This document shows positions 1 through 8,250 of a stretch of DNA of 64,000 bases, one piece after another. The notes beneath the pieces are model-generated. The model was not told where the DNA came from, did no database searches, and saw nothing but the letters and a program-made list of their open reading frames with translations. Source of the stretch: Pseudoxanthomonas suwonensis (GTDB taxonomy: Bacteria; Pseudomonadota; Gammaproteobacteria; Xanthomonadales; Xanthomonadaceae); contig NZ_CP011144.1 in assembly GCF_000972865.1 (NCBI RefSeq), positions 1,364,001 to 1,428,000 on the forward strand, read 5' to 3'. The position numbers and the translations under genes are program-made. Each line of letters opens with the position of its first letter. The first letter of the stretch is position 1.

Positions 1-351
1 CTGGATTAGTTCGAGCTCCGCGAGCTTTTGCTGCAGAGATTGAGCACACAGGCCGAAAGCTCCGTCAACCTCCATTGCCACCTTGGCGCCGGTTCCGTTG
101 GGAGTAGCCGTCGCACCGACAATTGTGTTCACAGCAAAAATCTCGGGCCGACGGGCCTTCGCAGCAGCCAGCCACTCCCTAAGCTCCCCCGCTTGGGGAT
201 GCGACTCCGCTTGTAGTGCTGCGCACTGTTGGAGCAGCTCATACGCTGTTACCCCGGTGAAGGCGGCACGAGTGCCATAGTTCAGGTACAGGCCATACAA
301 GCCGCCGCCGACTGCCACAGACAGCAAAGCGCCAAGAACTCCCGCCTTCAA
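1..351 (-). CDS. Unknown membrane-anchored protein, 5' part only (runs off the window)
   Basis: The frame is open for 117 codons from a TTG at 351 down to base 1 with no stop, so the gene continues outside the window. The product starts with a short basic residue and a hydrophobic stretch (about residues 3-24, Ala/Gly/Leu/Val-rich), read as a signal anchor. A soluble, Ala/Glu/Leu-rich part follows that could be helical. An AAGGAGAG Shine-Dalgarno-like stretch lies about 11-12 bases upstream of the TTG, a rather long spacing, so the exact start is unsure. I do not recognise the family; no enzyme motif is visible. Confidence 0.55.
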   Translation of the reverse strand, partial: MKAGVLGALLSVAVGGGLYGLYLNYGTRAAFTGVTAYELLQQCAALQAESHPQAGELREWLAAAKARRPEIFAVNTIVGATATPNGTGAKVAMEVDGAFGLCAQSLQQKLAELELIQ

Positions 352-741
352 GTCCAGTGAAATCTCTCCTTGACCGCCAACAATCTATTAGCCCGATCCG
401 TCGGTCCGGTTACGATTCATCCACAGCGCGCCGTATAGTGGACCACCCGCTCGATACAGCTCGATCTTAGGGTTGCCGAACCCGACTAACAAGCCAACGC
501 ATAACCGGACCGAGCGGCCGGCCAAAATAGGCGTCTCCGGTAGGCCGGGCGATGTCCGCTTTGGGTCGTTGGACGCCCACCGGCCAGAAGCGGACGCTCT
601 CCCTATCATCTCGGCTCCAAATCCAAACCGAAATAACGCCTGCAAACCGAGTGCGGATTGCCAACTGGCTGGCTAAGCTTTAAAAGGCCAACTGCAGGGA
701 CCATCCCTGCCTAGTTCACGCTTCCGCCAGGAGAACCACAC
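352..741. other. Gene-poor stretch with an imperfect GTCCGCTT/AAGCGGAC inverted repeat
   Basis: No convincing gene is seen. Short open frames on both strands lack a usable start or codon bias. GTCCGCTT (554-561) and AAGCGGAC (588-595) form an 8-base inverted repeat with a 26-base loop. The same arm sequence returns as a tighter hairpin at 1263-1290, which suggests a dispersed repeat family. Confidence 0.45.
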
Positions 742-1077
742 ATGCTTCGGCAATTCTCAATCAGTGCTGCTTTGCTTCTTGGCGCTACCGCTTGTCAGCC
801 GCAACAGAGCACTGAGCCGGCCGCGACCATCGGGGGAAGTGGCCCCGCTCACCCGATCTCCGAGTATCGCTGCGGCGAAATGAAACTTGCCGTGCAGCTG
901 CTCGGGGAGAGCGCCTCGGTTTCCGTCGACGGCGGTGCCCCAGTCAACTTGACGCAGCAGGAATCTACAAACGAGCGGACCATTTTTTCCGATGGCCGGC
1001 AGACGCTGACTATCGAGGCCGGTCAGCTGGCGTGGGCGCCGCCGCAGAGCTCGCCCGTCGCGTGTTCCGGGGGTTAA
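742..1077 (+). CDS. Small lipoprotein, MliC/PliC-like (c-type lysozyme inhibitor fold)
   Basis: This 111-residue protein has a type II signal peptide with lipobox L-G-A-T-A-C (Cys18), so it should be a lipid-anchored envelope protein. After a Pro/Gly-rich linker comes a roughly 65-residue domain with EYRCGE, a SDGRQTLTI strand and a final PVAC. This spacing (early Cys, F-S-D-G, late Cys) resembles the MliC domain, which binds host c-type lysozyme and protects peptidoglycan. The assignment rests on pattern memory. AGGAGAA lies 8 bases upstream of the ATG. Neighbours give no functional hint. Confidence 0.6.
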   Translation: MLRQFSISAALLLGATACQPQQSTEPAATIGGSGPAHPISEYRCGEMKLAVQLLGESASVSVDGGAPVNLTQQESTNERTIFSDGRQTLTIEAGQLAWAPPQSSPVACSGG

Positions 1078-1262
1078 CTACAAACCTCTGGATTCAAGGA
1101 GCGACGGCCGACAACAAGTTGGAGTAGCTCGGCACTCCAACGTTCTGGCGGCAGCTAAAGGGAACAGCGCAATACCTCGCTCGCCCGTTAAGGTCTGCCG
1201 CATCTTTTTATAGCGGCCCATGCTGGTTAGTTCGCATGCTACCAATTGGATCGCGGGTGCAG

Positions 1263-1290
1263 ATGTCCGCTTTTGCTCGCAAGCGGACAT
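1263..1290. repeat. Perfect hairpin ATGTCCGCTT-N8-AAGCGGACAT
   Basis: Two 10-base arms pair perfectly around an 8-base loop. The arm core GTCCGCTT is shared with 554-561/588-595. There is no T-run, so a repeat element is more likely than a terminator. The rest of 1078-1402 holds no gene I can support. Confidence 0.6.
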
Positions 1291-1402
1291 CCGGAAATTA
1301 AGCTGGCCCATATTGCACAGATTCTCACGTGATATTGGCAACACTGGATGATGGTCCGGATGTGTCATGCTCCGGTGCCACAACCACGATGAAGGCACGG
1401 CA

Positions 1403-1519
1403 ATGGCCAAGAGCCTGGACAAGAAGAAGGAACAGAAGAAGAAGCCTTCCAGGACGATGAAGGAAAAGCGCGCGGAGAAGAACGAGAAGAAGGCCACGCG
1501 CGGCTTCATGCCCCGCTGA
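1403..1519 (+). CDS. Tiny lysine-rich basic protein (38 aa)
   Basis: ATG at 1403 is preceded by GAAGG 7 bases upstream and the frame ends with TGA at 1517-1519. The 38-residue product begins MAKSLDKKKEQKKKPSR and is more than one third Lys/Arg, with a KEKRAEKNEKKA stretch that should be helical. Short proteins of this style occur widely in Xanthomonadaceae, from memory, with no known role. Nucleic-acid or ribosome binding would suit the charge but is inference. It is too short for usual gene-calling thresholds. Confidence 0.6.
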   Translation: MAKSLDKKKEQKKKPSRTMKEKRAEKNEKKATRGFMPR

Positions 1520-1573
1520 TCGATCTGATTTCCCCGCTGCCCTGCCTGCGCGCAGGGCAAGGGCGGCCCGGAC

Positions 1574-1840
1574 TCAGCGCCGGCCGCACCCGCATCCGCA
1601 ACTGCCGCCGCCCGCCATCACGCCGGTTTCTTCGCCCGGCAGTTCGACGGCTTCACCGAGCGTTCGCAGCAACCGCAACACCTCCTCCGGCGACAGCACC
1701 GTCAGCACCCGCATCTTCCCGTTGCCCGGATCCAGTGCGACCTGGGCATCGGGTTCGCTCTGGCGCAGGGCGGCATTGATCGCCGACAGGCGCGAGAGCC
1801 CGGCGGAAGCGCCAAGTGGTGAAATCGGGTCGGTGAACAT
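1574..1840 (-). CDS. Small HMA-like protein with Cys-rich C-terminal tail (paralogue A)
   Basis: The 88-residue product starts MFTDPISPLG and ends SCGCGCGRR. The middle (about residues 20-65) has a beta-alpha-beta pattern: an A-I-N-A-A-L helix, a V-A-L-D-P-G-N-G-K-M-R-V hairpin, then a P-E-E-V-L-R-L-L helix. It aligns with the protein at 10269-10508 (shared A-I...L...D-P...V...L-D...G...R-V...P-E). The classical N-terminal CxxC of HMA domains is absent; Cys lies only in the tail. A copper-binding or metallochaperone role in the nitrite island is inferred. It is divergent from nnrS and shares its promoter region with two FNR/DNR-type palindromes. Confidence 0.6.
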   Translation of the reverse strand: MFTDPISPLGASAGLSRLSAINAALRQSEPDAQVALDPGNGKMRVLTVLSPEEVLRLLRTLGEAVELPGEETGVMAGGGSCGCGCGRR

Positions 1841-1933
1841 GGCGTTTTCTCGGGTGTTGGGGCGGACTGAACGGCGCACCCTCGCACGGTGTCCGGACCG
1901 CAGGGACTGTAGGCAACCATTCCGGCAGCGGTC

Positions 1934-1947
1934 TTGACCGCGGTCAA
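1934..1947. promoter_or_regulatory. FNR/DNR-type site TTGACCGCGGTCAA
   Basis: A perfect 14-base palindrome of the form TTGA-N6-TCAA, the half-site spacing used by CRP/FNR-family regulators such as FNR, DNR and NNR. It lies about 93 bases from the small-protein start (1840) and about 80 from nnrS (2027), so it could serve both directions. Confidence 0.65.
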
Positions 1948-1977
1948 GCCGCCGCAATCGGGCCGATCGCCGCCGGC

Positions 1978-1991
1978 CTGACCCAGGTCAA
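1978..1991. promoter_or_regulatory. Second FNR/DNR-type site CTGACCCAGGTCAA
   Basis: One mismatch from TTGA-N6-TCAA and still symmetric through TGAC-N4-GTCA. It lies 35 bases before the nnrS start codon, so it may overlap the core promoter; whether it activates or represses cannot be told. Confidence 0.5.
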
Positions 1992-2026
1992 GGCACCGCC
2001 GTGGCGCCCACCGCAGACTGCGGCCC

Positions 2027-3286
2027 ATGCACATCGAGGTCGTTCCCCCGTCACCTGCCCGCCCCGCTGCCGCCTCGCCGCGCTGGCTGGCGCACGCGCC
2101 GCACCGGCTGATGTTCTTCATCGGCGCGGCCAACGTGCTGCTGGCGATGGGATGGTGGGCGCTGTGGCTGGTGTCGGCGCGCTGGGGCCTGTGGTCGATG
2201 CCGCAGCTGGCGGTGCCGCCGGGCTGGCTGCACGCATTCCTGATGCAGTACCTGGTGCTGCCCAGCTTCGTGTTCGGCTTCCTGCTGACCGTGTTCCCGC
2301 GCTGGATGGGCCTGCCGGACCTGGAACGCTGGCACTACCTGCCGGTCGGTGCGGGACTGATGGGCGGGCAGTTGGCGATCCTGCTCGCCGCAGCCGGTTG
2401 GGAAGCCGGGCTGACCGTGGGCCTGTGGATGGCGCTGGCCGGCTGGAGCGCGGGACTGGCGATCCTGGGGCGGCTGGTGGCCGACGAACAGGGCCGCACC
2501 TGGCATGCGCTTTCGTGCTTCGCCGCGCTGGTGCTGGGCTGGCTGGGCGTGGCGATGTTCCTGGCCTTCGTGCTCGGCGCGCCGGCGCAATGGGCCTTCG
2601 CCAGCATCAAGCTCGGCGGCTTCGGCCTGCTGCTTCCGGTGTACGCGACCGTGGCGCACCGGATGTTCCCGTTCTTCGCCGGCAACGCGGTGCCCGGATA
2701 CCGGCCGTGGCGGCCGCTGGGCTGGCTGGCCGCGCTGTGGGCGCTGGCGCTGGCGCACCTGGGTCTGGAACTGGTGCACGGCTACGCCTGGCTGTGGCTG
2801 GCCGACGCGCCGCTGCTGGTACTGACCGGCTGGGCGGTGGTCCGCTGGTGGCCGCGCCGCAATCCGACCGGCACGAAGATGCCGGGGCTGCTGGCGGTGC
2901 TGTTCGTCGGCACGCTGTGGCTGCCGGTGACCTTCGCCCTGTACCTGGTGCAGAGCCTCACCTACCTGCTCGGCGGCGAGTTCATCCTCGGCCGCGCGCC
3001 GATGCACGCGCTGTTCGTCGGCTTCTTCGGCAGCCTGCTGGTGGCGATGGTGACGCGGGTGACCCAGGGCCATTCCGGGCGGCCGCTGCGGATGTACGGC
3101 ATCGCCTGGTTCGCCTTCGTCGCGGTCCAGGTGGTGGCGACCGTGCGCATCCTCGCCGACGTGCTGCCCGATCCGGGGCTGTGGCAGGCGCTGGCCGCGG
3201 TCGGCTGGCTGCTGGCGCTGTCGCCGTGGGTGGCGCGGATCGGCCATATCTACCTGACTCCACGGCGCGACGGGCGCCCTGGCTGA
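2027..3286 (+). CDS. nnrS: NnrS family membrane protein
   Basis: The 419-residue product is nearly all hydrophobic, with about twelve predicted membrane segments and His/Met residues at segment ends. The start P-H-R-L-M-F-F-I-G-A matches the NnrS signature near the first helix, and the length is typical (about 390-420). NnrS is a haem- and copper-containing inner-membrane protein that eases nitric-oxide stress during nitrite respiration, usually under FNR/NNR-type control. Here it heads a forward operon with the SirB2-like, 55-aa and DUF2249 genes. Two FNR-type palindromes lie just upstream. Confidence 0.9.
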   Translation: MHIEVVPPSPARPAAASPRWLAHAPHRLMFFIGAANVLLAMGWWALWLVSARWGLWSMPQLAVPPGWLHAFLMQYLVLPSFVFGFLLTVFPRWMGLPDLERWHYLPVGAGLMGGQLAILLAAAGWEAGLTVGLWMALAGWSAGLAILGRLVADEQGRTWHALSCFAALVLGWLGVAMFLAFVLGAPAQWAFASIKLGGFGLLLPVYATVAHRMFPFFAGNAVPGYRPWRPLGWLAALWALALAHLGLELVHGYAWLWLADAPLLVLTGWAVVRWWPRRNPTGTKMPGLLAVLFVGTLWLPVTFALYLVQSLTYLLGGEFILGRAPMHALFVGFFGSLLVAMVTRVTQGHSGRPLRMYGIAWFAFVAVQVVATVRILADVLPDPGLWQALAAVGWLLALSPWVARIGHIYLTPRRDGRPG

Positions 3287-3310
3287 GGCAGGCACGAAGA
3301 CGCGCAGCGC

Positions 3311-3712
3311 ATGATCACCTTCTATCCCGACATCAAGCTGGTCCACATCGCCGCGGCGCTGGCCAGCGGCGCGTTCTTCGCACTGCGCGCGCTGGCGCTG
3401 CTGGGCGGCATGCGCTGGCCGCGTGCCGCGCCGGTGCGCTACCTCAGCTACACCGTCGACACGGTGCTGCTGACCGCCGCGTTCATGCTGCTGACGATCC
3501 TGCCGAGCGGCCTGTTCGCCAACGGCTGGCTGTGGGTGAAGCTGCTGCTCGTGGTCGCGTACGTGGTGCTGGGCATCCTCGCGTTCCGCGCGCAGCGTCG
3601 CTGCGTCTGGCGCGCGGCGCTGGTGGCAGCCGCTGGCGCGTGCTTCCTGCAGGTGGTGGGCATCGCCCGCTTCCACCATCCGCTGGGCTGGTTGGTATTG
3701 CTGGGAGGATGA
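3311..3712 (+). CDS. SirB2-like integral membrane protein
   Basis: 133 residues with four predicted helices and a conserved His in the first one (IKLVHIAAALASG), then R-Y-L-S-Y-T-V-D-T and a H-H-P-L-G-W near the end. This matches the SirB family of short four-helix proteins, often found with nnrS and cytochrome genes. The biochemical role is unknown; haem interaction by the conserved His is plausible only. It follows nnrS by 24 bases and precedes the 55-aa gene by 3 bases, so it is operon-borne. Confidence 0.8.
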   Translation: MITFYPDIKLVHIAAALASGAFFALRALALLGGMRWPRAAPVRYLSYTVDTVLLTAAFMLLTILPSGLFANGWLWVKLLLVVAYVVLGILAFRAQRRCVWRAALVAAAGACFLQVVGIARFHHPLGWLVLLGG

Positions 3713-3715
3713 GCC

Positions 3716-3883
3716 ATGGGTGGACTGCACGACATCGCGTTGCCGGAGGCGGCCTGCCCGCAGACCGGATGCCTGCTCGAATCGATGGACGCGGCCGGCA
3801 TGGCACTGGACTGCGGCGCGGAGCTTCACGGCGACGCCGGCAACCCGGCGTGGGACGACGATACGGAGGGCCGTGCGCCATGA
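3716..3883 (+). CDS. Short Cys-containing protein (55 aa), unknown
   Basis: ATG at 3716 lies 3 bases after the SirB2 stop with GGGAGGA upstream; the TGA overlaps the next ATG in an ATGA junction (3880-3883). The product has three Cys (ACPQTGC near residue 16 and LDCG near residue 33) and an acidic tail. It has no membrane segment. I do not recognise the family. The strict coupling to its neighbours argues that it is real and belongs to the same pathway, perhaps a small metal or sulfur carrier. Confidence 0.6.
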   Translation: MGGLHDIALPEAACPQTGCLLESMDAAGMALDCGAELHGDAGNPAWDDDTEGRAP

Positions 3884-4134
3884 CCGCGCTGCACCTGGAC
3901 CTGCGCGACCGGCCGCCGCCGGAGCCGATGGAACGCATCCTCGAGGCGCTGCGGATGCTGCCGCAGGGCTGGCACCTGGTCGCGCTGACGCCGATGCGGC
4001 CGCTGCCGTTGCTGTCGATGCTCGACGCGGACGGGTTCGCCTGGCGCCTGCGCGACCTGGTCCAGGGTGGCGCCGCGCTCACCATCTGCCACGGCGACGA
4101 ACGCCACCTGCTAGATACGCCGGACGACGGGTGA
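3880..4134 (+). CDS. DUF2249 family protein (TusA-like fold)
   Basis: 84 residues, beginning MTALHLDLRDRPPPEPMERIL. The L-D-L-R-D-R-P-P-P-E-P opening, the P-M-R-P-L-P-L-L motif and a G-F-A-W turn are hallmarks of DUF2249, a SirA/TusA-like two-layer fold often linked to haem-copper or NO metabolism. No Cys carrier residue is present at the TusA position. It overlaps the upstream gene by 4 bases and the following truncated gene by 4 bases (GTGA at 4131-4134), so translation is coupled on both sides. Confidence 0.8.
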   Translation: MTALHLDLRDRPPPEPMERILEALRMLPQGWHLVALTPMRPLPLLSMLDADGFAWRLRDLVQGGAALTICHGDERHLLDTPDDG

Positions 4135-4412
4135 GCGGACTGGCGTTCGCGCAGGCGCCGCCGCCCTCGCATCCGCTGCGGTTACTGCTGGCGGCGACCG
4201 GCTGGGGCGTCGTCGCCGGGCTCTGGCTGGCCGTGCACGGCGAGGCGGCGATGCTCACGCGCTGGACACCGGCCACGCTGGTGCTGGTGCACATGCTGAC
4301 GCTGGGCCTGCTCACCCCGGCCCTTTCTCCCGCTTGCGGGAGAAAGGGAGCATCGACTGCACCAGCGAAAGCTTTCCACCGGCTTCACGGACGATTCGCG
4401 CCCGATCCGTAG
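4131..4412 (+). pseudogene. Truncated membrane protein, cut short at a dispersed palindrome
   Basis: A GTG at 4131 overlaps the DUF2249 stop and opens a 93-codon frame. Residues 1-62 look like real membrane protein: an SHPLRLLLAATGWG start, two hydrophobic segments and the TLVLVHMLTLGLLTP motif. This resembles the first helices of the haem-copper-oxidase-like or NnrS-like proteins that often follow DUF2249 genes. At about 4316 the sequence enters the palindrome CCCTTTCTCCCGC-TT-GCGGGAGAAAGGG and the rest is low-complexity read-through to TAG at 4412. Most of the expected several-hundred-residue protein is missing, so it is probably dead. Confidence 0.6.
4319..4346. repeat. CCCTTTCTCCCGC palindromic repeat
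   Basis: Two 13-base arms pair perfectly around TT. Relatives with CTCTCCC/GGGAGAG arms lie near 26300-26330 and CCTCCC-type ones near 35205-35248 and 51899-51955. It sits exactly where the upstream gene loses homology-like sequence. Confidence 0.7.
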
Positions 4413-4443
4413 ATTGGATCGTGTCCCGTCCAGGAGACCCGCC

Positions 4444-4638
4444 ATGCCCAGGAAAGCGCCACCGCCGGCCGTGGCCAACCGCAGGAGCGACGAGGCCAAG
4501 GCCATCGGCCCGGACAAGCTGCGCAACGACAAGGCGCTGTGGAAGGACCACGACCAGCCGGACACGCGGCATCCGCAACGGCCGGATCCGGAGAAGGACT
4601 ATCCGGATGCGGGGGTGGCGGTGCCGCGCAAGCGTTGA
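4444..4638 (+). CDS. Small hydrophilic protein (64 aa), unknown
   Basis: ATG at 4444 follows CCAGGAGACC, a good ribosome site 7 bases away. The product is highly charged and Pro-rich (PRKAPPPAVANRRSDEAKAIG...), without Cys or membrane segment, and looks intrinsically disordered. I do not recognise it with a function. It stands between the end of the nnrS operon remnant and a repeat, so its link to nitrite metabolism is doubtful. Confidence 0.55.
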   Translation: MPRKAPPPAVANRRSDEAKAIGPDKLRNDKALWKDHDQPDTRHPQRPDPEKDYPDAGVAVPRKR

Positions 4639-4705
4639 CGGGGAGCCGATGGCGTGTGCGACGCCCAGGCCCGTTCCCGCTAACCGCCAAGCCCCCCAAA
4701 GTCAC

Positions 4706-4829
4706 CGTCGTCCCGGTGGCCTTCCACAGACGCATGTCTGGTCAAGCCGGGACCCAGCGTCTTTCGCTCGCGGTCCGATAACGTCGAACAACAAGGTCAC
4801 TGGGTCCCGGCGTTCGCCGGGACGACGGG
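4706..4829. repeat. Dispersed GTCGTCCCGG...CCGGGACGACGGG repeat, copy 1
   Basis: The element has inverted ends (CGTCGTCCCGG and CCGGGACGACG) and an internal CAGACGCATGTCTGGTCAAGC block followed by GGGACCCAG and CTGGGTCCCGG. Two more copies lie at 10520-10643 and 41689-41771. This is a small non-coding palindromic element between genes. Confidence 0.75.
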
Positions 4830-4883
4830 AGGTTTCTGGGGCTGGTTCATTGGCGCCATGGGTGCGGCAGCCATCGCACTGGT

Positions 4884-6941
4884 TCAATAGCTGAAGTTGA
4901 GCTTCATCCACGCCGTGCGCCCGGGCTCGCCGATCCGCTCCGGTTCGGCCGGATAGCCGAAGGCGCTGTTGCCGCCCAGGTTCAGGTGCTCGCTGTAGGC
5001 ACGGTCGAACAGGTTGTCGATGCCGGCAGTCAATTGCAGCCTGTCGCCGAAGCGGTAGCCGCCGTTGAGCGAGAACACCGCGAAGCCCGCGCTCGGCCCC
5101 AGGTCGCGGCCGACCACGTTGCCCTGCCCGGTGCTGACCCGGTGCTGCGAATCGACCAGGTGCAGCAGCGCGCCCCACGACCACGCCGCGCGCTCGCCGC
5201 TGGCCGACAGTCGTGCCTCCAGCGGCGGCATCTGCGGCAGCGGGCCCTCGTCGGTCTCGCCCCAGGCGTAGGCCAGCACGCCCGACAGTTTCAGTCCGTC
5301 GCGCGGCTTCCAGTCCACACCCATCTCGCCGCCGGCGATGTCCGCGTCGACGTTGCGCGCGCGGGTGGTGGTACCCATCATCCCACCGGCCAGGTAGTCG
5401 AACAGGATGTAGTCGTCGATGCGCCCGGCGTACACCGAGGCCCAGCCCTCGAGGTCGCCGCGGCGGAACTGCAGGCCCGCGTCCAGCTGGGTGGTGCGCT
5501 CGGGCCGCACGCCGGCGAAGGCGTTGGCCGCGCCAGCCGGGCCGCGGCTGGGCGAGAACAACTCCCAGTAGTCGGGCATGCGCTCGGCGTGGCCGAGGCC
5601 GGCATACCAGCCCAGCGCGCCGGCCATGTCGTGCTCGTAGCGGACGAAGCCGCCGGCCAGGGTCTCGGCGCGGCGCTGGCCAGCGGTGGGATTGGGCATC
5701 GGCATCATGCCGCCGGTATCGGTGCGCAGGTCGTCGACGCTGGCGCGGTCCACGCGCAGGCCGGACATCACGTGGTGCAGGTCACTCAGGTGCCAGTGCG
5801 ACTCGGCGAACGCGCCGACGTTGCGGAAGCGCGCATCCTCGGTCCAGGGCATGTTGCGGTAGTTGCCACGGCCGCTGGCGCTGCGCTTGCGGTGCTCGCT
5901 CTGGCGTCCGTCGATGCCGGCGGTCAGTTCCAGGCGGTCCTGCTGCCAGGTGGCGGCCACGCGCCCACCCTGGCTGGTGTCGCCTACATTGCTGGCCATC
6001 GGCATCGGCATGCCGCCGGCCGGGTCGGGGTCGCGCAGCGTGTAGTTGTCCATCACGTGGTCGACCTGGTTGCGGTACAGGTTGCCGGTGACCGCATCGA
6101 GCACGCCGCCGATGTGCTTCTTCTCGAAACGCAGGCCCAGGCTGTCGCGGCGGAAGCGCGAGCCGTCCATGCCGCGCCCGGCATAGCGCGCTTCGGCGTC
6201 GCCGGCCCCGGCGCTGAGTTCGAGCACGGTGTCCGGGTCCGGCGTCCAGCCCAGCGCCGCGTCGGCGTTCCACTTGTCCCAGGCCGAGGGCACCGGTTCG
6301 CCGTTGCCGTCGCGGTAGTCGTCGGCCTCGGAACGGTTGGCCGCCAGCCGTACGTAGCCGCGCGGCGTGCCGGCGCTGGCGTCGAGCACCTGGTCGTTGC
6401 GGCCGTGGCTGCCGGCCAGCACGCTGCCCTGCGCACGCACGCCAGGGCGGTCGAAATACGGGATCTCGCGCTCGAAGCGCACCGTGCCGGCCGAGGCGCC
6501 GCCGCCCCACAGCACCGTCTGCGGGCCCTTGATGACGGTCAGCCGGTCGTAGGTCTCCGGGGCGATGTAGGACATGGCGTTGTCCATGCGCGAGGGGCAG
6601 GCGCCGCTGAGCGCGCCGTCGTTGGTCAGCAGCGCGATGCGCGAGCCGAACATGCCGCGCAGCACCGGGTCGCCGTTGGTGCCGCCACTGCGCACGGTGG
6701 AGAAGCCAGGGATGGTCTTGAGGTAGTCGGCGCCGTCGCTGGCCGGGACCGGCTGGCGCGGCAGCTTCGGGTCGGTGATGAAGGTGCTGGCGGCAATCGG
6801 CGCCACGCCCAGCACGACCACGCCGTCGAGCGTGGTGACCGCCGCGTCCGCCGCGGCATGCACGTGCTCGGGAGCCGCCACCGCAGGTGGCGGGGCGGCG
6901 AGGGCGCCGGCCAGGGCGCAGGCAAGCAGGGTCTTTCTCAC
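4884..6941 (-). CDS. TonB-dependent copper receptor (OprC/NosA type)
   Basis: Starts with GTG at 6941 behind GAAGAGAA and codes for 685 residues, typical for the OprC/NosA subgroup. A signal peptide ([18 protein letters not shown]) is followed by a plug with [30 protein letters not shown] and [13 protein letters not shown]. The barrel carries Met-rich GGMPMPMAS and GGMMPMPNP loops, fit for copper, and ends in the aromatic NFSY expected of an outer-membrane barrel. OprC/NosA imports copper, first found for nitrous-oxide reductase. Here it is divergent from nirK, a copper enzyme, across a promoter with two FNR-type boxes. Confidence 0.88.
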   Translation of the reverse strand: MRKTLLACALAGALAAPPPAVAAPEHVHAAADAAVTTLDGVVVLGVAPIAASTFITDPKLPRQPVPASDGADYLKTIPGFSTVRSGGTNGDPVLRGMFGSRIALLTNDGALSGACPSRMDNAMSYIAPETYDRLTVIKGPQTVLWGGGASAGTVRFEREIPYFDRPGVRAQGSVLAGSHGRNDQVLDASAGTPRGYVRLAANRSEADDYRDGNGEPVPSAWDKWNADAALGWTPDPDTVLELSAGAGDAEARYAGRGMDGSRFRRDSLGLRFEKKHIGGVLDAVTGNLYRNQVDHVMDNYTLRDPDPAGGMPMPMASNVGDTSQGGRVAATWQQDRLELTAGIDGRQSEHRKRSASGRGNYRNMPWTEDARFRNVGAFAESHWHLSDLHHVMSGLRVDRASVDDLRTDTGGMMPMPNPTAGQRRAETLAGGFVRYEHDMAGALGWYAGLGHAERMPDYWELFSPSRGPAGAANAFAGVRPERTTQLDAGLQFRRGDLEGWASVYAGRIDDYILFDYLAGGMMGTTTRARNVDADIAGGEMGVDWKPRDGLKLSGVLAYAWGETDEGPLPQMPPLEARLSASGERAAWSWGALLHLVDSQHRVSTGQGNVVGRDLGPSAGFAVFSLNGGYRFGDRLQLTAGIDNLFDRAYSEHLNLGGNSAFGYPAEPERIGEPGRTAWMKLNFSY

Positions 6942-7034
6942 GGCGCGTTCTCTTCTTTTCGTCGTTGGGTCGCCGTCATTGTGGGCAGGTGCGCGCGCGC
7001 GGGAATTGGACAAAACGTCCTTTCCGGGGGGCGC

Positions 7035-7048
7035 TTGACCCATGTCAA
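7035..7048. promoter_or_regulatory. FNR/DNR-type site TTGACCCATGTCAA
   Basis: A palindrome TTGA-N6-TCAA (TTGAC-CCAT-GTCAA) in the region between the copper receptor (start 6941) and nirK (start 7152). It could control either gene. Confidence 0.65.
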
Positions 7049-7073
7049 ACCGATGCATGCAACCACCTCCGGC

Positions 7074-7087
7074 TTGATGCAGATCAA
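7074..7087. promoter_or_regulatory. FNR/DNR consensus site TTGATGCAGATCAA
   Basis: An exact match to TTGAT-N4-ATCAA, the FNR/ANR/DNR consensus, 64 bases before the nirK start codon. With a leader of about 25 bases this would place it near -40, a usual activating position. Confidence 0.75.
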
Positions 7088-7151
7088 TGTGCGCGGGCCG
7101 CGCGGACCGCACCCTTGGCGCCGTAGACCAACGACCCCAAGAGAGAGCGTC

Positions 7152-8222
7152 ATGAAGACCCATCACCACCCCCTGTTCGCCTGCGCCCTGGCCGGCGCGA
7201 TCGCCGCGGCGTTCGCCGGCCAGGCCGTCGCCGCCAAGGCCACGGCCGCCGCGCCGCTGGAGAAGATCCAGGCGGTCCTGACCGCGCCGCCGCACGTGCC
7301 GGCCCCGATCACGCGCAAGACTCCGGCGCACGTCGTCGTCGACCTGGAGATGGTCGAGAAGGACATGCGCCTGGCCGACGGCGTCACCTACAACTTCTGG
7401 ACCTTCGGCGGCACGGTGCCGGGCAGCTTCATCCGCGTGCGCGAGGGCGACACGGTGGAGTTCAAGCTCAAGAACCACCACAGCTCGCACATGGCCCACA
7501 ACATCGACCTGCACGCCGTGACCGGCCAGGGCGGCGGCGCCGAGGCCACCTTCACCCTGCCCGGCCGCGAGACCCAGTTCACCTTCAAGGCGCTCAACCC
7601 GGGCCTCTACGTCTACCACTGCGCCATGGCCCCGGTGGCCATGCACGTGGCCAACGGCATGTACGGCCTGATCCTGGTCGAGCCCGCCGAGGGCATGGAG
7701 AAGGTGGACAAGGAGTTCTACGTCATGCAGGGCGACTTCTACACCGAGGGCGAGCACGGCGAACCCGGCCTGCAACCCTTCAGCCTGGAAAAGGGCATCG
7801 ACGAGAAGCCGACCTACGTGGTGTTCAACGGCTCGGTCGGCGCGCTGACCGGCGACAACGCGCTGGAAGCCAAGGCCGGCGAGAAGATCCGCATGTACGT
7901 CGGCAACGGCGGCCCGAACCTGGTGTCCAGCTTCCACGTCATCGGCGAGATCTTCGACAAGGTCTACGTCGAGGGCGGCACCAAGTACCAGGAGAACGTG
8001 CAGACCACGCTGGTGCCGGCCGGTGGCTCGGCCGTAGTGGAGTTCAAGGCCGACGTGCCGGGCAACTTCGTGCTGGTCGACCACAGCATCTTCCGCGCCT
8101 TCCACAAGGGCGCGCTGGGCATCCTCAAGGTCGACGGCGAGGAGAACCACGGCATCTACACCGGCCAGCAGCACGACGTCGAGTACCCGGAAGGCGTGCC
8201 GCAGGGCAGCCAGTACAAGTAG
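7152..8222 (+). CDS. nirK: Copper-containing nitrite reductase (NO-forming)
   Basis: 356 residues with a signal peptide ending near [13 protein letters not shown]; the mature enzyme acts in the periplasm and reduces nitrite to nitric oxide (EC 1.7.2.1). Both cupredoxin domains and all copper ligands can be read: type 1 His116, Cys157, His165, Met170 and type 2 His121, His156, His311. The catalytic Asp119 (HNIDLH) and His262 (SFHVIG) are present too. The [12 protein letters not shown] loop is shorter than in class I enzymes, which points to class II. It heads an operon with nirV, the SCO gene and azurin, behind two FNR/DNR-type boxes. Confidence 0.97.
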   Translation: MKTHHHPLFACALAGAIAAAFAGQAVAAKATAAAPLEKIQAVLTAPPHVPAPITRKTPAHVVVDLEMVEKDMRLADGVTYNFWTFGGTVPGSFIRVREGDTVEFKLKNHHSSHMAHNIDLHAVTGQGGGAEATFTLPGRETQFTFKALNPGLYVYHCAMAPVAMHVANGMYGLILVEPAEGMEKVDKEFYVMQGDFYTEGEHGEPGLQPFSLEKGIDEKPTYVVFNGSVGALTGDNALEAKAGEKIRMYVGNGGPNLVSSFHVIGEIFDKVYVEGGTKYQENVQTTLVPAGGSAVVEFKADVPGNFVLVDHSIFRAFHKGALGILKVDGEENHGIYTGQQHDVEYPEGVPQGSQYK

Positions 8223-8250
8223 GCAGCAAGTCAGCAGCACGACCCCGCAC

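Noticed and set aside
388-676. Overlapping short frames on both strands near the left edge
   Set aside because: No ribosome site and no codon bias; the sequence is better read as an intergenic repeat.
1078-1560. 160-codon open frame on the minus strand
   Set aside because: Its composition is not protein-like, and it lies opposite the better-supported lysine-rich small gene at 1403-1519 with a good ribosome site.
2051-3829. 592-codon open frame antisense to nnrS and sirB2
   Set aside because: Rich in Arg, Gln, His and Ala as expected from the complement of GC-rich membrane genes; it has no recognisable domain.
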